Origin: Bombiscardovia nodaiensis
GTDB lineage: Bacteria; Actinomycetota; Actinomycetes; Actinomycetales; Bifidobacteriaceae
Reading direction: 5' to 3'
Assembly (NCBI GenBank): GCA_033127725.1
Contig: AP026798.1
Span: 1,488,001-1,552,000 of the forward strand
DNA length: 64,000 nt
This document shows, piece by piece, positions 27,737-37,280 of the stretch; position 1 is the first letter of the stretch; each line of letters begins with the position of its first letter. The notes under the pieces were generated by a model. It saw only the letters and a list, made by a program, of their open reading frames with translations, was not told where the DNA came from and searched no databases. The position numbers and the translations under genes were made by a program.

Positions 27737-28672
27737 TTACTCGCTGAGTTTGGCGGCACTCTCCTGGCGGAGAAGGGTGAGGGAGTCGCTCAGGTCGGGG
27801 GGGTAGGCGGAGTCTACCTTGGTCCAGATTTTGGTGCGGGGGTGGCGGAACTCTAGGTGGGTGGCGTGCAACCATTGGCGCTCCAAGCCCAGGCGCTCGG
27901 CCAGCACGGGGTTGGCTCCGTACATGTGGTCGCCGACCAAAGGGTGGCCGATGGAGGAGAAATGCACGCGAATCTGGTGGGTGCGGCCCGTCTCCAGGTT
28001 CACTTTCACCAGGGTGGCCTCGCTCAGGCGCTCCAGCACGTCCCAGTGGGTCACAGCCTCCTTGCCGGCAGGAGTGACCGTAAAGCGGAAGTCGGAGACC
28101 CGTGCGCGGCCGATGGGCGCCTCAATCGTAGCCTTGTCCTGCTGCAAGTGCCCCTGGACGAGCGCGTGATAAATCTTGACCACCTCATGCGAGGCAAACT
28201 GCTTGCGCATCTCCTTGTAGGCCAGGTCGGACTTGCAGACCAGCATGAGGCCTGATGTGCCAGCATCCAGGCGGGAGACGATACCCTGCCGCCCTTGCGC
28301 GCCTAGAGCAGTGATGTGTACACCCCGGTCGAGCAGGGTGCCCAACACCGTGGGCCCATCCCAGCCGGGCGAAGCGTGCGCCGCCACACCAACTGGCTTG
28401 TTGACCACGACCACATCGTCATCCTCGTAGGCCACGGTCATCTCTTCGCTCACAGGTTCAGCAGCTGACTGGTGCGCGCTTTCCTCAACTTCAACCACGT
28501 CTCCAGGCTGGAGAATAGTAGCCTTATGGACTTTGCGATTAAGCAGGCGGGCGTGATTGTCTCGGATCAGGTCACCGGCCTTAGCCCGCGAAATACCCAG
28601 CATCTTTGATAGGGCCATATCGAGCCTCAAGCCAATGAGAGCATCGGGCGCAGGCAACAGCTTACCGCTCAC
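27737..28672 (-). CDS. rluD: RluD-type 23S rRNA pseudouridine synthase
   Basis: A 311-residue enzyme with an N-terminal S4 RNA-binding domain (LDMALSKMLGISRAKAGDLI) and the RluA/RluD catalytic core: VNKPVGVAAHASPG, the catalytic aspartate in SRLDAGTSGLM, KIYHALVQG and the GRTHQIRVHFSSIGHPLVGD motif. The start codon overlaps the lspA stop (28669-28672), so the genes are coupled. Confidence 0.95.
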   Translation of the reverse strand: MSGKLLPAPDALIGLRLDMALSKMLGISRAKAGDLIRDNHARLLNRKVHKATILQPGDVVEVEESAHQSAAEPVSEEMTVAYEDDDVVVVNKPVGVAAHASPGWDGPTVLGTLLDRGVHITALGAQGRQGIVSRLDAGTSGLMLVCKSDLAYKEMRKQFASHEVVKIYHALVQGHLQQDKATIEAPIGRARVSDFRFTVTPAGKEAVTHWDVLERLSEATLVKVNLETGRTHQIRVHFSSIGHPLVGDHMYGANPVLAERLGLERQWLHATHLEFRHPRTKIWTKVDSAYPPDLSDSLTLLRQESAAKLSE

Positions 28673-29244
28673 CTACCGCCTCCTTGGCCGCTATCACTCC
28701 TCACTACTGCTTCCGCCTCCTCTTGAGCTTCTTGCGCGCTTCTCACCGCGTTGAAAGGCTTACCTACTACGATGAGCACAATAATAATCACAGCTGCCAA
28801 ACTTAGGTAGACATCTGCCACATTGCCCACCGACCAGCCGTAGTCTAGAAAATCTACCACACGACCATTGAGAAAACCTTGGGCGTACACTATGCGATCA
28901 ATCAAATTGCCAGCTGCACCAGCGAAAGCCAGTGCTAGCGCCAGAGTCCAGGCCATCGAGTCCGTGCGCAGAAGGAGGACTATGAAGGCCAGGCATGCGA
29001 ACACAGCAATGAGAGAGATGAGCCAAGTTGCTCCCGAACCCAAGCCCAGAGAAGCCCCTGGATTGCGGAGGAGTCGCAGGGAGAGCAGACCAGGAATAAC
29101 CACCCGCGCTTGCGTCTGCGAAAGGTGGAGCTGGGCGAGCGCCTTGGTCACCTGATCAATGCCGAGCGCCACGAGCACTATGCACGCAAAGACGGCCACG
29201 CGAGTGCGCAGCCGTCTTGCTTCAGTAGATTGAATGGTAGTCAC
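28669..29244 (-). CDS. lspA: Lipoprotein signal peptidase II
   Basis: A 191-residue membrane aspartyl protease that removes the signal peptide of prolipoproteins. Four hydrophobic segments are evident; the catalytic aspartates lie in AGNLIDRI and FLDYGWSVGNVADVYL. A charged tail of about 20 residues follows (EEAEAVVRSDSGQGGGR). Between divIVA and rluD, as in other bifidobacteria. Confidence 0.96.
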   Translation of the reverse strand: MTTIQSTEARRLRTRVAVFACIVLVALGIDQVTKALAQLHLSQTQARVVIPGLLSLRLLRNPGASLGLGSGATWLISLIAVFACLAFIVLLLRTDSMAWTLALALAFAGAAGNLIDRIVYAQGFLNGRVVDFLDYGWSVGNVADVYLSLAAVIIIVLIVVGKPFNAVRSAQEAQEEAEAVVRSDSGQGGGR

Positions 29245-29258
29245 AGACCTAACCAGCT

Positions 29259-30617
29259 TTAGTACTGCTGATTGGTGGGCTTACCGCCATTCTCAACGAG
29301 CTGGTAGTTGTTGGTGTCCGAAACCTGCGAAACCAGCTGACCGAGGAACTCAGTCAGACGACTACGGTACTCGGCTTCAAACTGCTTAAGGCTCTGAATA
29401 TTGCCCTCCACAGCCTTGGACTGAGCCATGAGCTTGTCTTGCACACTGGCCGCATACCGCTCAGCGGATTCGCGCGTGCTCTTGTCGTAGGACTGAGCCC
29501 GCTGCTGCACCTGAACCTCGTACTCGTCGGCCTCGTTGCGCTTGCTCTTAGAGTAAGCCTCCGCGTCGCCGCGCACCTTGCTGGAGTATGTATCAGCCTG
29601 ATTGCGCACGTTCTGTGAGTAGGAGTCAGCCTCGGAGTGGACACGCTTGGCGTAGTCGTCAGCGTCCGAACGAGTCTTGCGAGCGTAGGCGTCGGCCTTA
29701 GACATAGCCTCATCGACCTTGGACTGGCTAGCCTTCACAATATCTGCACCCTTAGCCTTGCCCTTGTCTACATACTGATCGTGCAGCTGCATAGCCAGGG
29801 TGAGCATGGCCGTAGCGCGCTCAGCCTCGGAGCTGGCATTTGCCCCAGCGCCGGCAATCTGCTGGAGGCTACCGGTCTCGGTCGGAGGCTCCACCTTCGC
29901 CATCTGCGTGCGCAGCTCTTCTTCACGGCGCTTAGCGGCTTCCAGCTGCTGCGAGAGTTGAGCGGTCTTGCCGCTCTCCTCTCGGATACTCTGCTGGAAC
30001 TGAGCAACCTGCTGGCGGGCAGCAGTAACATTCTGCTGGGCGGCAGCCAAATCACGCTTAGCGGCGTTGAGCTCCTGGTTCAGGGACTCTGCCTGACGAC
30101 GGGCTTCGTCGCGTTCACGCTGCAGGCTAGCAAGCTGCGCATCAGCCGGAGCGCTGCCGTTGCTACGACCGGCTTGAGCAGTCAGTTGATCGATCTGCTG
30201 GTTGAGTTGAGCAACTTGCTTCTTCAACTGATCGTTCTGACCGGAAAGGGTGCGGACCTGCTCCTCAGCATCGGCCAGACGACGCTGTATCTGCGGATCC
30301 GGCTGCCCGACAGGAGCGGCCTGAGCAGGCTGCTGCTGGGCGGCGGAAGCCAGCTGCGTCTTCAAGGTGCGATTTTCGGTTTGCAGAGACTGCACCTGAG
30401 CGGTGAGCTCCGAAATCTTCGAGTTCAAGTTGGCAACGTCCGGCCCGAAGGACTGAGTTGAAGCGCCACTCCCCTGCACGGCTTGTTTGCCGAGCGCCTC
30501 TACCGTCTCCGTTACCTGGTCGAGGAAGTCATCCACCTCGTCAACGTCATACCCTTCCTTGAACCGCACTGTTTGGAAGGTATGCTCCCTTATATCTTTG
30601 GGCGTCAAAAGAGCCAT
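29259..30617 (-). CDS. divIVA: DivIVA/Wag31 polar growth scaffold
   Basis: A 452-residue coiled-coil protein marking negatively curved membrane at poles and septum. The N-terminal membrane-binding domain reads LTPKDIREHTFQTVRFKEGY DVDEVDDFLDQV, followed by long Gln/Ala/Glu heptad stretches (QLKKQVAQLNQQIDQLTAQA) and a repeated Ser/Tyr/Ala-rich segment (ADAYARKTRSDADDYAKRVH and similar) before the C-terminus. ATG 30617 (MALLTPKD) is preferred over 30629. Downstream of yggT in the division cluster. Confidence 0.95.
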   Translation of the reverse strand: MALLTPKDIREHTFQTVRFKEGYDVDEVDDFLDQVTETVEALGKQAVQGSGASTQSFGPDVANLNSKISELTAQVQSLQTENRTLKTQLASAAQQQPAQAAPVGQPDPQIQRRLADAEEQVRTLSGQNDQLKKQVAQLNQQIDQLTAQAGRSNGSAPADAQLASLQRERDEARRQAESLNQELNAAKRDLAAAQQNVTAARQQVAQFQQSIREESGKTAQLSQQLEAAKRREEELRTQMAKVEPPTETGSLQQIAGAGANASSEAERATAMLTLAMQLHDQYVDKGKAKGADIVKASQSKVDEAMSKADAYARKTRSDADDYAKRVHSEADSYSQNVRNQADTYSSKVRGDAEAYSKSKRNEADEYEVQVQQRAQSYDKSTRESAERYAASVQDKLMAQSKAVEGNIQSLKQFEAEYRSRLTEFLGQLVSQVSDTNNYQLVENGGKPTNQQY

Positions 30618-30790
30618 ATGTATCTCCACCTCGCTTCAGGCAACAATCTACCGACATTGCTGTTCTTTACTTATGCTAGCACGTCCACCCCTCTTGGACT
30701 TGCCATCTTCAGCACTTACCTTAAGCCTTCACTTGTATACCCCGAAACGTCTGGCTCACAAGGCTTCCCCAACCCCGCTAAACAGACTCC

Positions 30791-31093
30791 TCAAAGCACA
30801 ATATTGACGACTACTTGCAAAACAATCAAAGCAAACCACAACACCACAAAACTTACGTCTAACTGTATCCTACCCAATGGCAGCGGCGGAATATAGCGGC
30901 GCAGCCACCGAAGAGGAGACTCTGTGAGCTGGTAGACAATAGAGACCAGCCAGCCTACGAAACCGTGCGGATACCAGCGAGGGGCCAGTATGAGCACCCA
31001 GTCAATAATCATGCGAGCGAATAAAACGATAATGTAGGCATCAATCAGCCAGTTGATAATAGTGGCCAAGAGTGCAAAGAGCACGGCTGTCAC
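30791..31093 (-). CDS. YggT-family membrane protein
   Basis: A 100-residue protein with two hydrophobic regions (LLATIINWLIDAYIIVLFA and FVVLWFALIVLQVVVNIVL) and the YggT motif region ARMIIDWVLILAPRW and YQLTESPLRWLRRYIPPLPL. Found between sepF and divIVA in most actinobacteria and Gram-positives; associated with division or osmotic tolerance, without a settled biochemical role. Confidence 0.93.
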   Translation of the reverse strand: MTAVLFALLATIINWLIDAYIIVLFARMIIDWVLILAPRWYPHGFVGWLVSIVYQLTESPLRWLRRYIPPLPLGRIQLDVSFVVLWFALIVLQVVVNIVL

Positions 31094-31198
31094 AACTCCT
31101 TAACTGATAGTTCGGGCACAACCAGGACTGATCTACAAATATCGCTGCCTACGCTGCAAGGCGCGCTCCCCAGAACGCCCGCCGCTTGAAGCCGATGA

Positions 31199-31681
31199 TT
31201 AATTACCGAAGAAATCTTGTGAAGCTGCGGGAGCTTCTGCCTCTTCCACCTTGATGTTGACCTGGGCAGGGCTCAGGAGAAACACGCGCGGAGTCACTCG
31301 CTCGATTGAGCCACGCACACCGAAGACAACGCCGGCGGAAAAATCTACAATCCTGTAGGCCACTGACTCACTCACCCCAGTCAGGTTCAGCACTACAGGC
31401 ACACCGTCACGAATGGCGCGACCCACCATCTGCGCATCCTCATAGGACTTGGGATGGATGGTGGTAATGCGGTTGAGCCTGCTCTGGAAAGGGCTGGCAG
31501 CCGGCTGAGAGCTCGTGGAGGGCGCAAAGGCAGATGATGCCGAGCCACCACTGATTGGCGTGACCGAATGGTCGTTGTCGAAGCCAGCATCTTGCCCCTC
31601 ATCTTCGGGCTCCTGCTCTTCGTCATCCACCACATCGGCCATGCCGAAGTACGACATAGCGCTCTTCATCAATCCTGCCAT
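31199..31681 (-). CDS. sepF: SepF, FtsZ membrane anchor
   Basis: A 160-residue protein that tethers and bundles FtsZ. The N-terminal amphipathic helix (MAGLMKSAMSYFGMADV) is followed by an acidic linker and the globular SepF domain (ITTIHPKSYEDAQMVGRAIR, VVLNLTGVSESVAYRIVDF, FSAGVVFGVRGSIERVTPRV). It starts 45 bp after the ftsZ stop on the same strand. Confidence 0.96.
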   Translation of the reverse strand: MAGLMKSAMSYFGMADVVDDEEQEPEDEGQDAGFDNDHSVTPISGGSASSAFAPSTSSQPAASPFQSRLNRITTIHPKSYEDAQMVGRAIRDGVPVVLNLTGVSESVAYRIVDFSAGVVFGVRGSIERVTPRVFLLSPAQVNIKVEEAEAPAASQDFFGN

Positions 31682-31726
31682 GCTACTGACTCCTTACCCC
31701 TTATTGGTCCCGTTCATACACGCCCT

Positions 31727-32926
31727 TCAGCGCAGAAAGTCTGGAATATCTAAGTAACCGCCCGTGTCCATCGGCTTAGGCTGGTCGTCGTCTGGGGCAG
31801 TGGGCTCCTGACCCTGCTCGGGTGCAGGTTGAGCCCCCTGCTGGTCCTGGCCCGCCGAATCGTCGTCCTGCTCATACTCCGGTTCGCCCTGCTCGTCCGG
31901 CTCGCTCTCGCTAGAGGCGGACAGGTCGTCTGAAGTCTGATCCAGCTGGCCCGACTTCTGCGCGTTGGGATCGAAACCTGCGGCAATAACCGTGACGCGC
32001 ACCTCGTCACCGTAAGCGTCGTCCAGGGCCAGACCCCAGATAATCTGCGCTTCGGGATGGATGGCGTCTTGCACGAGCTTGGCCGCGGCCGAAGCCTCCT
32101 GCATGGTCAAATCCGTAGGACCTGCCACATTGATCAAGGCACCGTGAGCACCCTCGATGGACTCCTCCAGGAGCGGCGAGGAGATAGCGATTTCGGCGGC
32201 CTGGGTGGCGCGATCTTCGCCCCGGGCTGCACCGATACCGAAGAGGGCCGTACCGGCATCCTTCAGGATGGCAGTTACATCGGAGAAGTCGACGTGGATG
32301 TAAGAATTCATGGTGATCAGGTCAGTAATGCCCTGTACGCCAGCCAGGAGGGCCGTGTCGGCTGTCTTGAAGGCATCCATGACCGAAACTGTGCGGTCAG
32401 ACAGGTCCAGCAAGCGGTCGTTAGGAATGACGATGAGCGCGTCCACTTCCTTGCGCAGGTTCTCAATGCCGGACTCTGCCGAAGCTGCACGACGCGGACC
32501 CTCGAAGGTGAAGGGGCGAGTGACCACAGCAATCGTGAGCGCACCCTGCTGGCGGGCTGCCCGAGCCACAACTGGGCTAGCACCCGTACCAGTACCACCG
32601 CCCTCGCCTGCGGTGACGAAGACCATGTCGGAACCCTTGAGAACTTCCTCAATGTCGCTCTGGTGGTCCTTGGCCGCCTTGGCACCCTTTTCAGGGTCAG
32701 CACCGGCGCCCAGCCCACGCGAATTCATGTCCGAAAGGGATATTTTCACGTTCGCATCAGAGCGCAGAAGATCCTTGGCATCGGTATTGATGGCTACAAA
32801 CTCAACGTTTTGCAAGCCCTCAGCGATCATACGATTGACCGCATTGCCGCCTGCACCACCGACACCGACGACCTTGATATTGGTCTTGTCATTGAAATTG
32901 TCAGTCTGGGCAATCTCGCTCACCAT
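31727..32926 (-). CDS. ftsZ: FtsZ, tubulin-like division GTPase
   Basis: A 399-residue GTPase forming the Z ring. It has VVGVGGAGGNAVNRMI, the tubulin signature GEGGGTGTGASPVVA, the T7 catalytic loop region and an acidic, Gln/Glu-rich linker ending in the conserved tail YLDIPDFLR that binds SepF and other partners. First gene of the ftsZ-sepF-yggT-divIVA-lspA-rluD series; 236 bp separate it from dus, room for its own promoter. Confidence 0.98.
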   Translation of the reverse strand: MVSEIAQTDNFNDKTNIKVVGVGGAGGNAVNRMIAEGLQNVEFVAINTDAKDLLRSDANVKISLSDMNSRGLGAGADPEKGAKAAKDHQSDIEEVLKGSDMVFVTAGEGGGTGTGASPVVARAARQQGALTIAVVTRPFTFEGPRRAASAESGIENLRKEVDALIVIPNDRLLDLSDRTVSVMDAFKTADTALLAGVQGITDLITMNSYIHVDFSDVTAILKDAGTALFGIGAARGEDRATQAAEIAISSPLLEESIEGAHGALINVAGPTDLTMQEASAAAKLVQDAIHPEAQIIWGLALDDAYGDEVRVTVIAAGFDPNAQKSGQLDQTSDDLSASSESEPDEQGEPEYEQDDDSAGQDQQGAQPAPEQGQEPTAPDDDQPKPMDTGGYLDIPDFLR

Positions 32927-33161
32927 ATGCTCCTGTCACTCCACGTTACGGTCAACTCTAGCGCAAACCTGATACGCCAACACGCACACGTATACAGACA
33001 CATACTAGACTAACCCCAGTTCTTTCACTTTGGGGACACACCCTATATTTCTGCACACACCAAACGCGACTCCCCTAGCAGCCCACCGCTCAAGCTCAGC
33101 TACACTGACACAATCTGGTGCTCAGCCACCATGTAAGGTTTATTTCTATAGTATAGGAACC

Positions 33162-34325
33162 TCAGTATGAGGCGTCCATCGGGTCGTCGCCAAAGAGGGC
33201 TTCACGCTCCTCGTGCGTCGTCTGCCTGGAATCCAGCCAGCCCTGGGGCAGGTGCACTTTTTTAGCGTATCGAACCCGGCCTCGCGGCTTGGCTGCCACC
33301 GATTCAGGGTAGGGCTCGTCCTGCGGCAGGAGGGCAATCTGCGCACCCAAATCTTCTAGGGATTCACACTCCATAAAAGCCCGCCGGGTGAAGCCGCCAA
33401 CCGGGAAACCCTTCAAATACCAGGCTACGTGCTTGCGGATGTCGTGCACGGCCATCTGCTCGTCACCATCGTAAAACTCCACCAGCATCCGAGCATGTCG
33501 GGCCACAATCTGCCCCACCTGGCCAAGAGTCGGCTCCACTCGCTCGCTTGAGCCGGCGAAAGCGTTCGCAATATCGCGGAAGAGCCAGGGCCTGCCCTGG
33601 CAGCCGCGCCCTATTTCAACTCCCGCGCAGCCCGTCTGGCGAACCATCTCCTCCGCATCTTCGGCTGACCAGATATCACCATTGCCAAAGACGGGAATAG
33701 AGAGCTCCTGGGTCAGCTGGCCGATGCGCTCCCAGTCGGAATGACCGCCGTAGTATTCGGCCGTGGTGCGCGCGTGCAGGGCAACAGCGGCACACCCCTC
33801 CTCCTGGGCAATGCGGCCAGCTTCCAGAAAAGTAGTGTGGTCAGCGTCAAGACCGACGCGAATCTTAGCCGTGACAGGAATGCCAGCTGGTTGGCAGACG
33901 GCCACCACCCGGCGCAGGAGCTCGCTGAACAAGTCCAGCTTCCAAGGCAGAGCCGAGCCACCGCCCCGGCGCGTCACCTTAGGCACCGGGCAGCCAAAGT
34001 TCAGGTCGATGTGGTCAGCCATACCACCGTCAACCACCATGCGCGTAGCCCGCTCCATAATGACCGGGTCTACCCCGTACAGCTGCAGGGAACGTACCCG
34101 TTCGGAAGGCGCAAACCGGCACAGGCGGAAGGCTTTCGGATTCCTGGCGACAAGCGCCCGGGCCGTCACCATTTCGGCCACGTAGAGCCCGTCAGGCCCA
34201 TATTCCTCGCACAAGACGCGGAATGGCCAGTTGGTGACTCCAGCCATAGGCGAGAGAATAACTGGCGTAGGTACCGCGATAGGCCCCAGCTGAACCGGGG
34301 CCAGGTTGACATGCTCTTGGCTCAT
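33162..34325 (-). CDS. dusB: tRNA-dihydrouridine synthase, DusB-like
   Basis: A 387-residue flavoenzyme reducing uridine to dihydrouridine in tRNA. Visible are the FMN-barrel start LSPMAGVTNWPFRVLC, the catalytic-cysteine motif NFGCPVPKVTRRGGGSAL, ARTTAEYYGGHSDW and the phosphate-binding GNGDIWSAEDAEEM with GCAGVEIGRGCQGRPWLFRD. Five bp after glyQS on the same strand, so likely one operon. Confidence 0.95.
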   Translation of the reverse strand: MSQEHVNLAPVQLGPIAVPTPVILSPMAGVTNWPFRVLCEEYGPDGLYVAEMVTARALVARNPKAFRLCRFAPSERVRSLQLYGVDPVIMERATRMVVDGGMADHIDLNFGCPVPKVTRRGGGSALPWKLDLFSELLRRVVAVCQPAGIPVTAKIRVGLDADHTTFLEAGRIAQEEGCAAVALHARTTAEYYGGHSDWERIGQLTQELSIPVFGNGDIWSAEDAEEMVRQTGCAGVEIGRGCQGRPWLFRDIANAFAGSSERVEPTLGQVGQIVARHARMLVEFYDGDEQMAVHDIRKHVAWYLKGFPVGGFTRRAFMECESLEDLGAQIALLPQDEPYPESVAAKPRGRVRYAKKVHLPQGWLDSRQTTHEEREALFGDDPMDASY

Positions 34326-34330
34326 GGACT

Positions 34331-35848
34331 CTAGTATTCGCCGCCAGCCTCAGCCACCTTGACCGGTGCGGACTCGTCCTCGCCAGCCTCGCGGGCCACG
34401 TCCACAGCTCCGTCGGCTGCCGTAGTTCCGGTAATGGAAGCTGGGCCCTCCGGGTAACGCACACGCTTTTCGCTGATGCGGGCTCGCACGTATTCCTCGA
34501 CCTTGTCCAGGCTGACGCGCTCCTGGGCCATGCTGTCGCGGTCACGGATGGTGACGGCCTGGTCGTCCAGGGTGTCGAAGTCCACAGTGATGCACAGGGG
34601 CGTACCAATTTCGTCTTCACGGCGGTAGCGACGGCCAATAGCACCAGCCTCGTCGTAGTCAATCATCCACTCATTCTGGCGCAGGTCGGCGGCCAGGTTG
34701 TGGGCAATGCCTTGCAGGTCGGGCTTCTTCGAGAGCGGCAGGACGGCGGCCTTCACCGGGGCCAGACGCGGATCAAGGCGCAGCACGGTGCGGCGGTCTA
34801 CGCCGCCCTTAGTATTGGGCGCTTCATCCACGTCGTAAGCGTCGACTAGGAAGGCCATCAGCGAGCGCGTCAGACCAGCAGCAGGCTCAATCACGTAGGG
34901 CACGTACTTCTCGCCCGAAGCTGGGTCGAAGTAAGAGAGATCCTCGCCAGAATGCTTGGCGTGAGCGTTCAAATCGTAGTCAGTGCGGTTGGCCACACCC
35001 TCCAGCTCACCCCAGAGAGAGCCAGTGAAGCCAAACTTGTACTCAATGTCAACCGTGCGCTTGGAGTAGTGGGCTAGCTTCTCCTTGGGGTGCTCGTAGT
35101 GGCGAAGATTCTCCGGGTTGATGCCCAGGTCCGTGTACCAGCGGGTGCGGGCGTCAATCCAGTACTGGTGCCATTCTTCGTCGGTGCCTGGGGTGACGAA
35201 GAACTCCATCTCCATCTGCTCAAACTCGCGGGTGCGGAAGATGAAGTTGCCGGGCGTGATCTCGTTGCGGAAGGACTTGCCCATGTTCGCAATGCCGAAG
35301 GGCGGCTTGGAGCGTGAAGCTCCCATCACGTTCTTAAAGTCCACAAAAATGCCTTGGGCGGTCTCCGGGCGCAAGTAGTGCAGGCTGTTCTCGTCTTGCA
35401 CCGGCCCCAGGTGGGTTTGCAGCATCATGTTGAAGTCGCGGGGCTCGGTCCAGTTCCCCTTCGTGCCGCAGTCAGGGCAGGCAATGTCCTTCAAACCGTT
35501 CTCAGGCGCGTGCCCATGCTTCTCCGCATAGGCTTCCTCCAGGGTGTCGGCCCGGTGACGCTTGTGGCAGTTCAGGCATTCGATAAGCGGGTCGTTGAAG
35601 ACCGACACATGGCCGGATGCCACCCAGACGGGCGTCGGCAGAATAACGGAGGTGTCCACACCCACCACGTCGTCGCGGGTCACGACCATGGCCCGCCACC
35701 ACTCGCGCTTAATGTTGTCTTTAAGCGCCACACCCAGGGGGCCGTAATCCCAGGCCGAGCGAGTGCCGCCGTAAATCTCGCCTGCGGGGAACACAAATCC
35801 GCGCCGCTTCGCCAGGGAGACCACTTCATCAAGTTTTGACGCTGCCAC
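34331..35848 (-). CDS. glyQS: Glycyl-tRNA synthetase, single-chain class II
   Basis: A 505-residue dimeric-type synthetase charging tRNA-Gly. N-terminus [34 protein letters not shown], zinc-binding pairs CLNCHKRH and [10 protein letters not shown], motif 2 region [20 protein letters not shown], and a C-terminal anticodon-binding domain ([20 protein letters not shown]). Followed by a short acidic tail. Full length for the family; heads an operon with dus. Confidence 0.97.
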   Translation of the reverse strand: MAASKLDEVVSLAKRRGFVFPAGEIYGGTRSAWDYGPLGVALKDNIKREWWRAMVVTRDDVVGVDTSVILPTPVWVASGHVSVFNDPLIECLNCHKRHRADTLEEAYAEKHGHAPENGLKDIACPDCGTKGNWTEPRDFNMMLQTHLGPVQDENSLHYLRPETAQGIFVDFKNVMGASRSKPPFGIANMGKSFRNEITPGNFIFRTREFEQMEMEFFVTPGTDEEWHQYWIDARTRWYTDLGINPENLRHYEHPKEKLAHYSKRTVDIEYKFGFTGSLWGELEGVANRTDYDLNAHAKHSGEDLSYFDPASGEKYVPYVIEPAAGLTRSLMAFLVDAYDVDEAPNTKGGVDRRTVLRLDPRLAPVKAAVLPLSKKPDLQGIAHNLAADLRQNEWMIDYDEAGAIGRRYRREDEIGTPLCITVDFDTLDDQAVTIRDRDSMAQERVSLDKVEEYVRARISEKRVRYPEGPASITGTTAADGAVDVAREAGEDESAPVKVAEAGGEY

Positions 35849-35965
35849 TAGTCACACCTTCTATTGCCAAATGAGTAAATCTAATGCTTCTACAGTACCG
35901 TGCGCTTATGACCGCCTGTACCCACGGCACGCTCACGCCTGTCCCCTGTGTGGCCTAGGCTGAAA

Positions 35966-36065
35966 GCACATGCAGGGGAACTCCCGCGGGAGTTGAGAAG
36001 GCTTGGAGCCTGACCCTTGGAACCTGTTGGTTAACACCAGCGTAGGGAGCATTCTCGGCCTGCAT
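35966..36065 (+). ncRNA. TPP riboswitch (THI element)
   Basis: The conserved core is present: AGGGGAACTCCC, then TTGAGAAGG, CCTGACCCTTGGAACCTG and ACACCAGCGTAGGGA. An extended P1 pairs ATGCAGG (35970-35976) with CCTGCAT (36059-36065). It ends about 40 bp before the thiamine-binding-protein gene, whose start region could be sequestered when TPP is bound. Confidence 0.95.
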
Positions 36066-36106
36066 TGAAGCTGTGCATATAGGATTCACAGGAAAGGCGG
36101 CCAGCG

Positions 36107-36460
36107 ATGGCGGGCAATCAGCAAGACGCAAACCAAGGCGAAGACTACATCAACACGGTGGCTGCCGTGGCCATCGCCCCTTCTGGCACGGGCGAGGAGC
36201 TGTCTGAATACGTGGCTCAGGCGGTCGGCGTCATCCGCGACTCCGGACTCAAAAACGAGACCAATGCCATGTTCACCAACATTGAAGGCAACCTGGACGA
36301 CGTACTGCGCGTGGTGCGCGATGCCACCCTGAAGCTCGCAGCGCAAGGCTACCGCACCGGCGTGAGCCTCAAGCTCGACATCCGCCCCGGCGTGCGCGAC
36401 CAAATGGAGCGCAAGCCCCAACTGGTCAACGAAATCCTCGCCCAGCGCAGCGAATCGTAA
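36107..36460 (+). CDS. Thiamine-binding protein, UPF0045/MTH1187-YkoF family
   Basis: A 117-residue small cytoplasmic protein of the thiamine-binding (Thiamine_BP) family: VAAVAIAPSGTGEELSEYVA, VIRDSGLKNETNAMFTNIEG and the C-terminal GVSLKLDIRPG. Relatives bind thiamine or its pyrimidine moiety. GGAAAGG lies nine bases before ATG 36107. A TPP riboswitch controls it, which supports the thiamine role independently of the family match. Unlike ykoFEDC clusters, no transporter genes accompany it here. Its last about 35 codons are repeated at 37281-37382. Confidence 0.9.
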   Translation: MAGNQQDANQGEDYINTVAAVAIAPSGTGEELSEYVAQAVGVIRDSGLKNETNAMFTNIEGNLDDVLRVVRDATLKLAAQGYRTGVSLKLDIRPGVRDQMERKPQLVNEILAQRSES

Positions 36461-36567
36461 AATACTACTCTCAAGCTGCCTTGTGTTGGTTTGCTGAACC
36501 TTCATCTCAAGCATTGCAGTAGCATTCATTCCCGTATACGCTCGCGGTAAAATATCAGTAGTTCATA

Positions 36568-36588
36568 TAGTATCGCATTGCAATACTA
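36568..36588. promoter_or_regulatory. Inverted repeat, probable HigBA operator
   Basis: TAGTAT and ATACTA flank CGCATTGCA, and AGTATCG recurs at 36601-36607. TATGAT at 36595-36600 is a good -10 candidate, which puts the transcript start close to ATG 36612, so higB may be nearly leaderless. Antitoxin autoregulation at such palindromes is typical for the family. Confidence 0.55.
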
Positions 36589-36611
36589 ACAACTTATGAT
36601 AGTATCGGTAT

Positions 36612-36896
36612 ATGAAAGCGCGCGACCGAGATTTATTCAATTTCCTCTTCGGTGGACCCTATCCAAAAGGTTATCCGGCAGGAATAGAAAAACAAGTCAA
36701 ACGCAAACTGCAGATGCTCAAAGCTGCATACTCTTTGCAAGATTTAAAAGTGCCTCCAGGCAATAGATTAGAACCATTGCAAGGCAATTTATTGGGCCAT
36801 TGGAGCATCAGAATTAACCGTCAGTATAGGCTCATATTCCAATGGGACGACGAGGGGAAGGAAGCATACGATGTCTACTTTGACGACTACCACTGA
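36612..36896 (+). CDS. higB: HigB toxin, RelE-superfamily mRNA interferase
   Basis: A 94-residue RelE/HigB toxin that cleaves mRNA on the ribosome. The core reads VKRKLQMLKAAYSLQDLKVP PGNRLEPLQG followed by WSIRINRQYRLIFQWDD and AYDVYFDDYH, with the basic and aromatic catalytic region near the C-terminus. No Shine-Dalgarno sequence is seen before ATG 36612. The reading frame overlaps higA by 26 bp. Toxin-first order is characteristic of higBA. Confidence 0.93.
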   Translation: MKARDRDLFNFLFGGPYPKGYPAGIEKQVKRKLQMLKAAYSLQDLKVPPGNRLEPLQGNLLGHWSIRINRQYRLIFQWDDEGKEAYDVYFDDYH

Positions 36897-37173
36897 TCAA
36901 TACTTGAGCTCGCCGGGAGAGATTTTAAAGGAAGAGTTTTTAGAACCGTTAGGCATCAGCAATTACCGTCTGGCGAAAGCAATCGGGGTAAGCGACACTG
37001 CGGTTGGCGAGATCATTAACGGCAAGAGAGGCATCTCCACGGCCATGGCTTACCGCCTAGCCAAGGCTTTTAACATGACTCCAGAATTTTGGCTCAACCT
37101 CCAACGCGACTACGACTTATTCACCTTCAAAGCCGGTGAACTCGACAACATCAAGCCGCTCGTCTGCGCATAA
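36871..37173 (+). CDS. higA: HigA antitoxin, XRE-family
   Basis: A 100-residue antitoxin with the HTH motif SNYRLAKAIGVSDTAVGEII and the HigA signature MAYRLAKAFNMTPEFWLNLQ. It neutralises HigB and represses the operon. The start lies inside the end of higB, giving tight translational coupling. The product appears intact. Confidence 0.94.
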   Translation: MSTLTTTTDQYLSSPGEILKEEFLEPLGISNYRLAKAIGVSDTAVGEIINGKRGISTAMAYRLAKAFNMTPEFWLNLQRDYDLFTFKAGELDNIKPLVCA

Positions 37174-37280
37174 TCTTGCATTGTGCCACAAATTGCGTGA
37201 GTTTGCTTGCAAGTCGCTAGGAACGCTAGGGCAACAGGCGTTGAGAAATAGCAGTTGTGGGCTATGGTTGGACGAATCTT

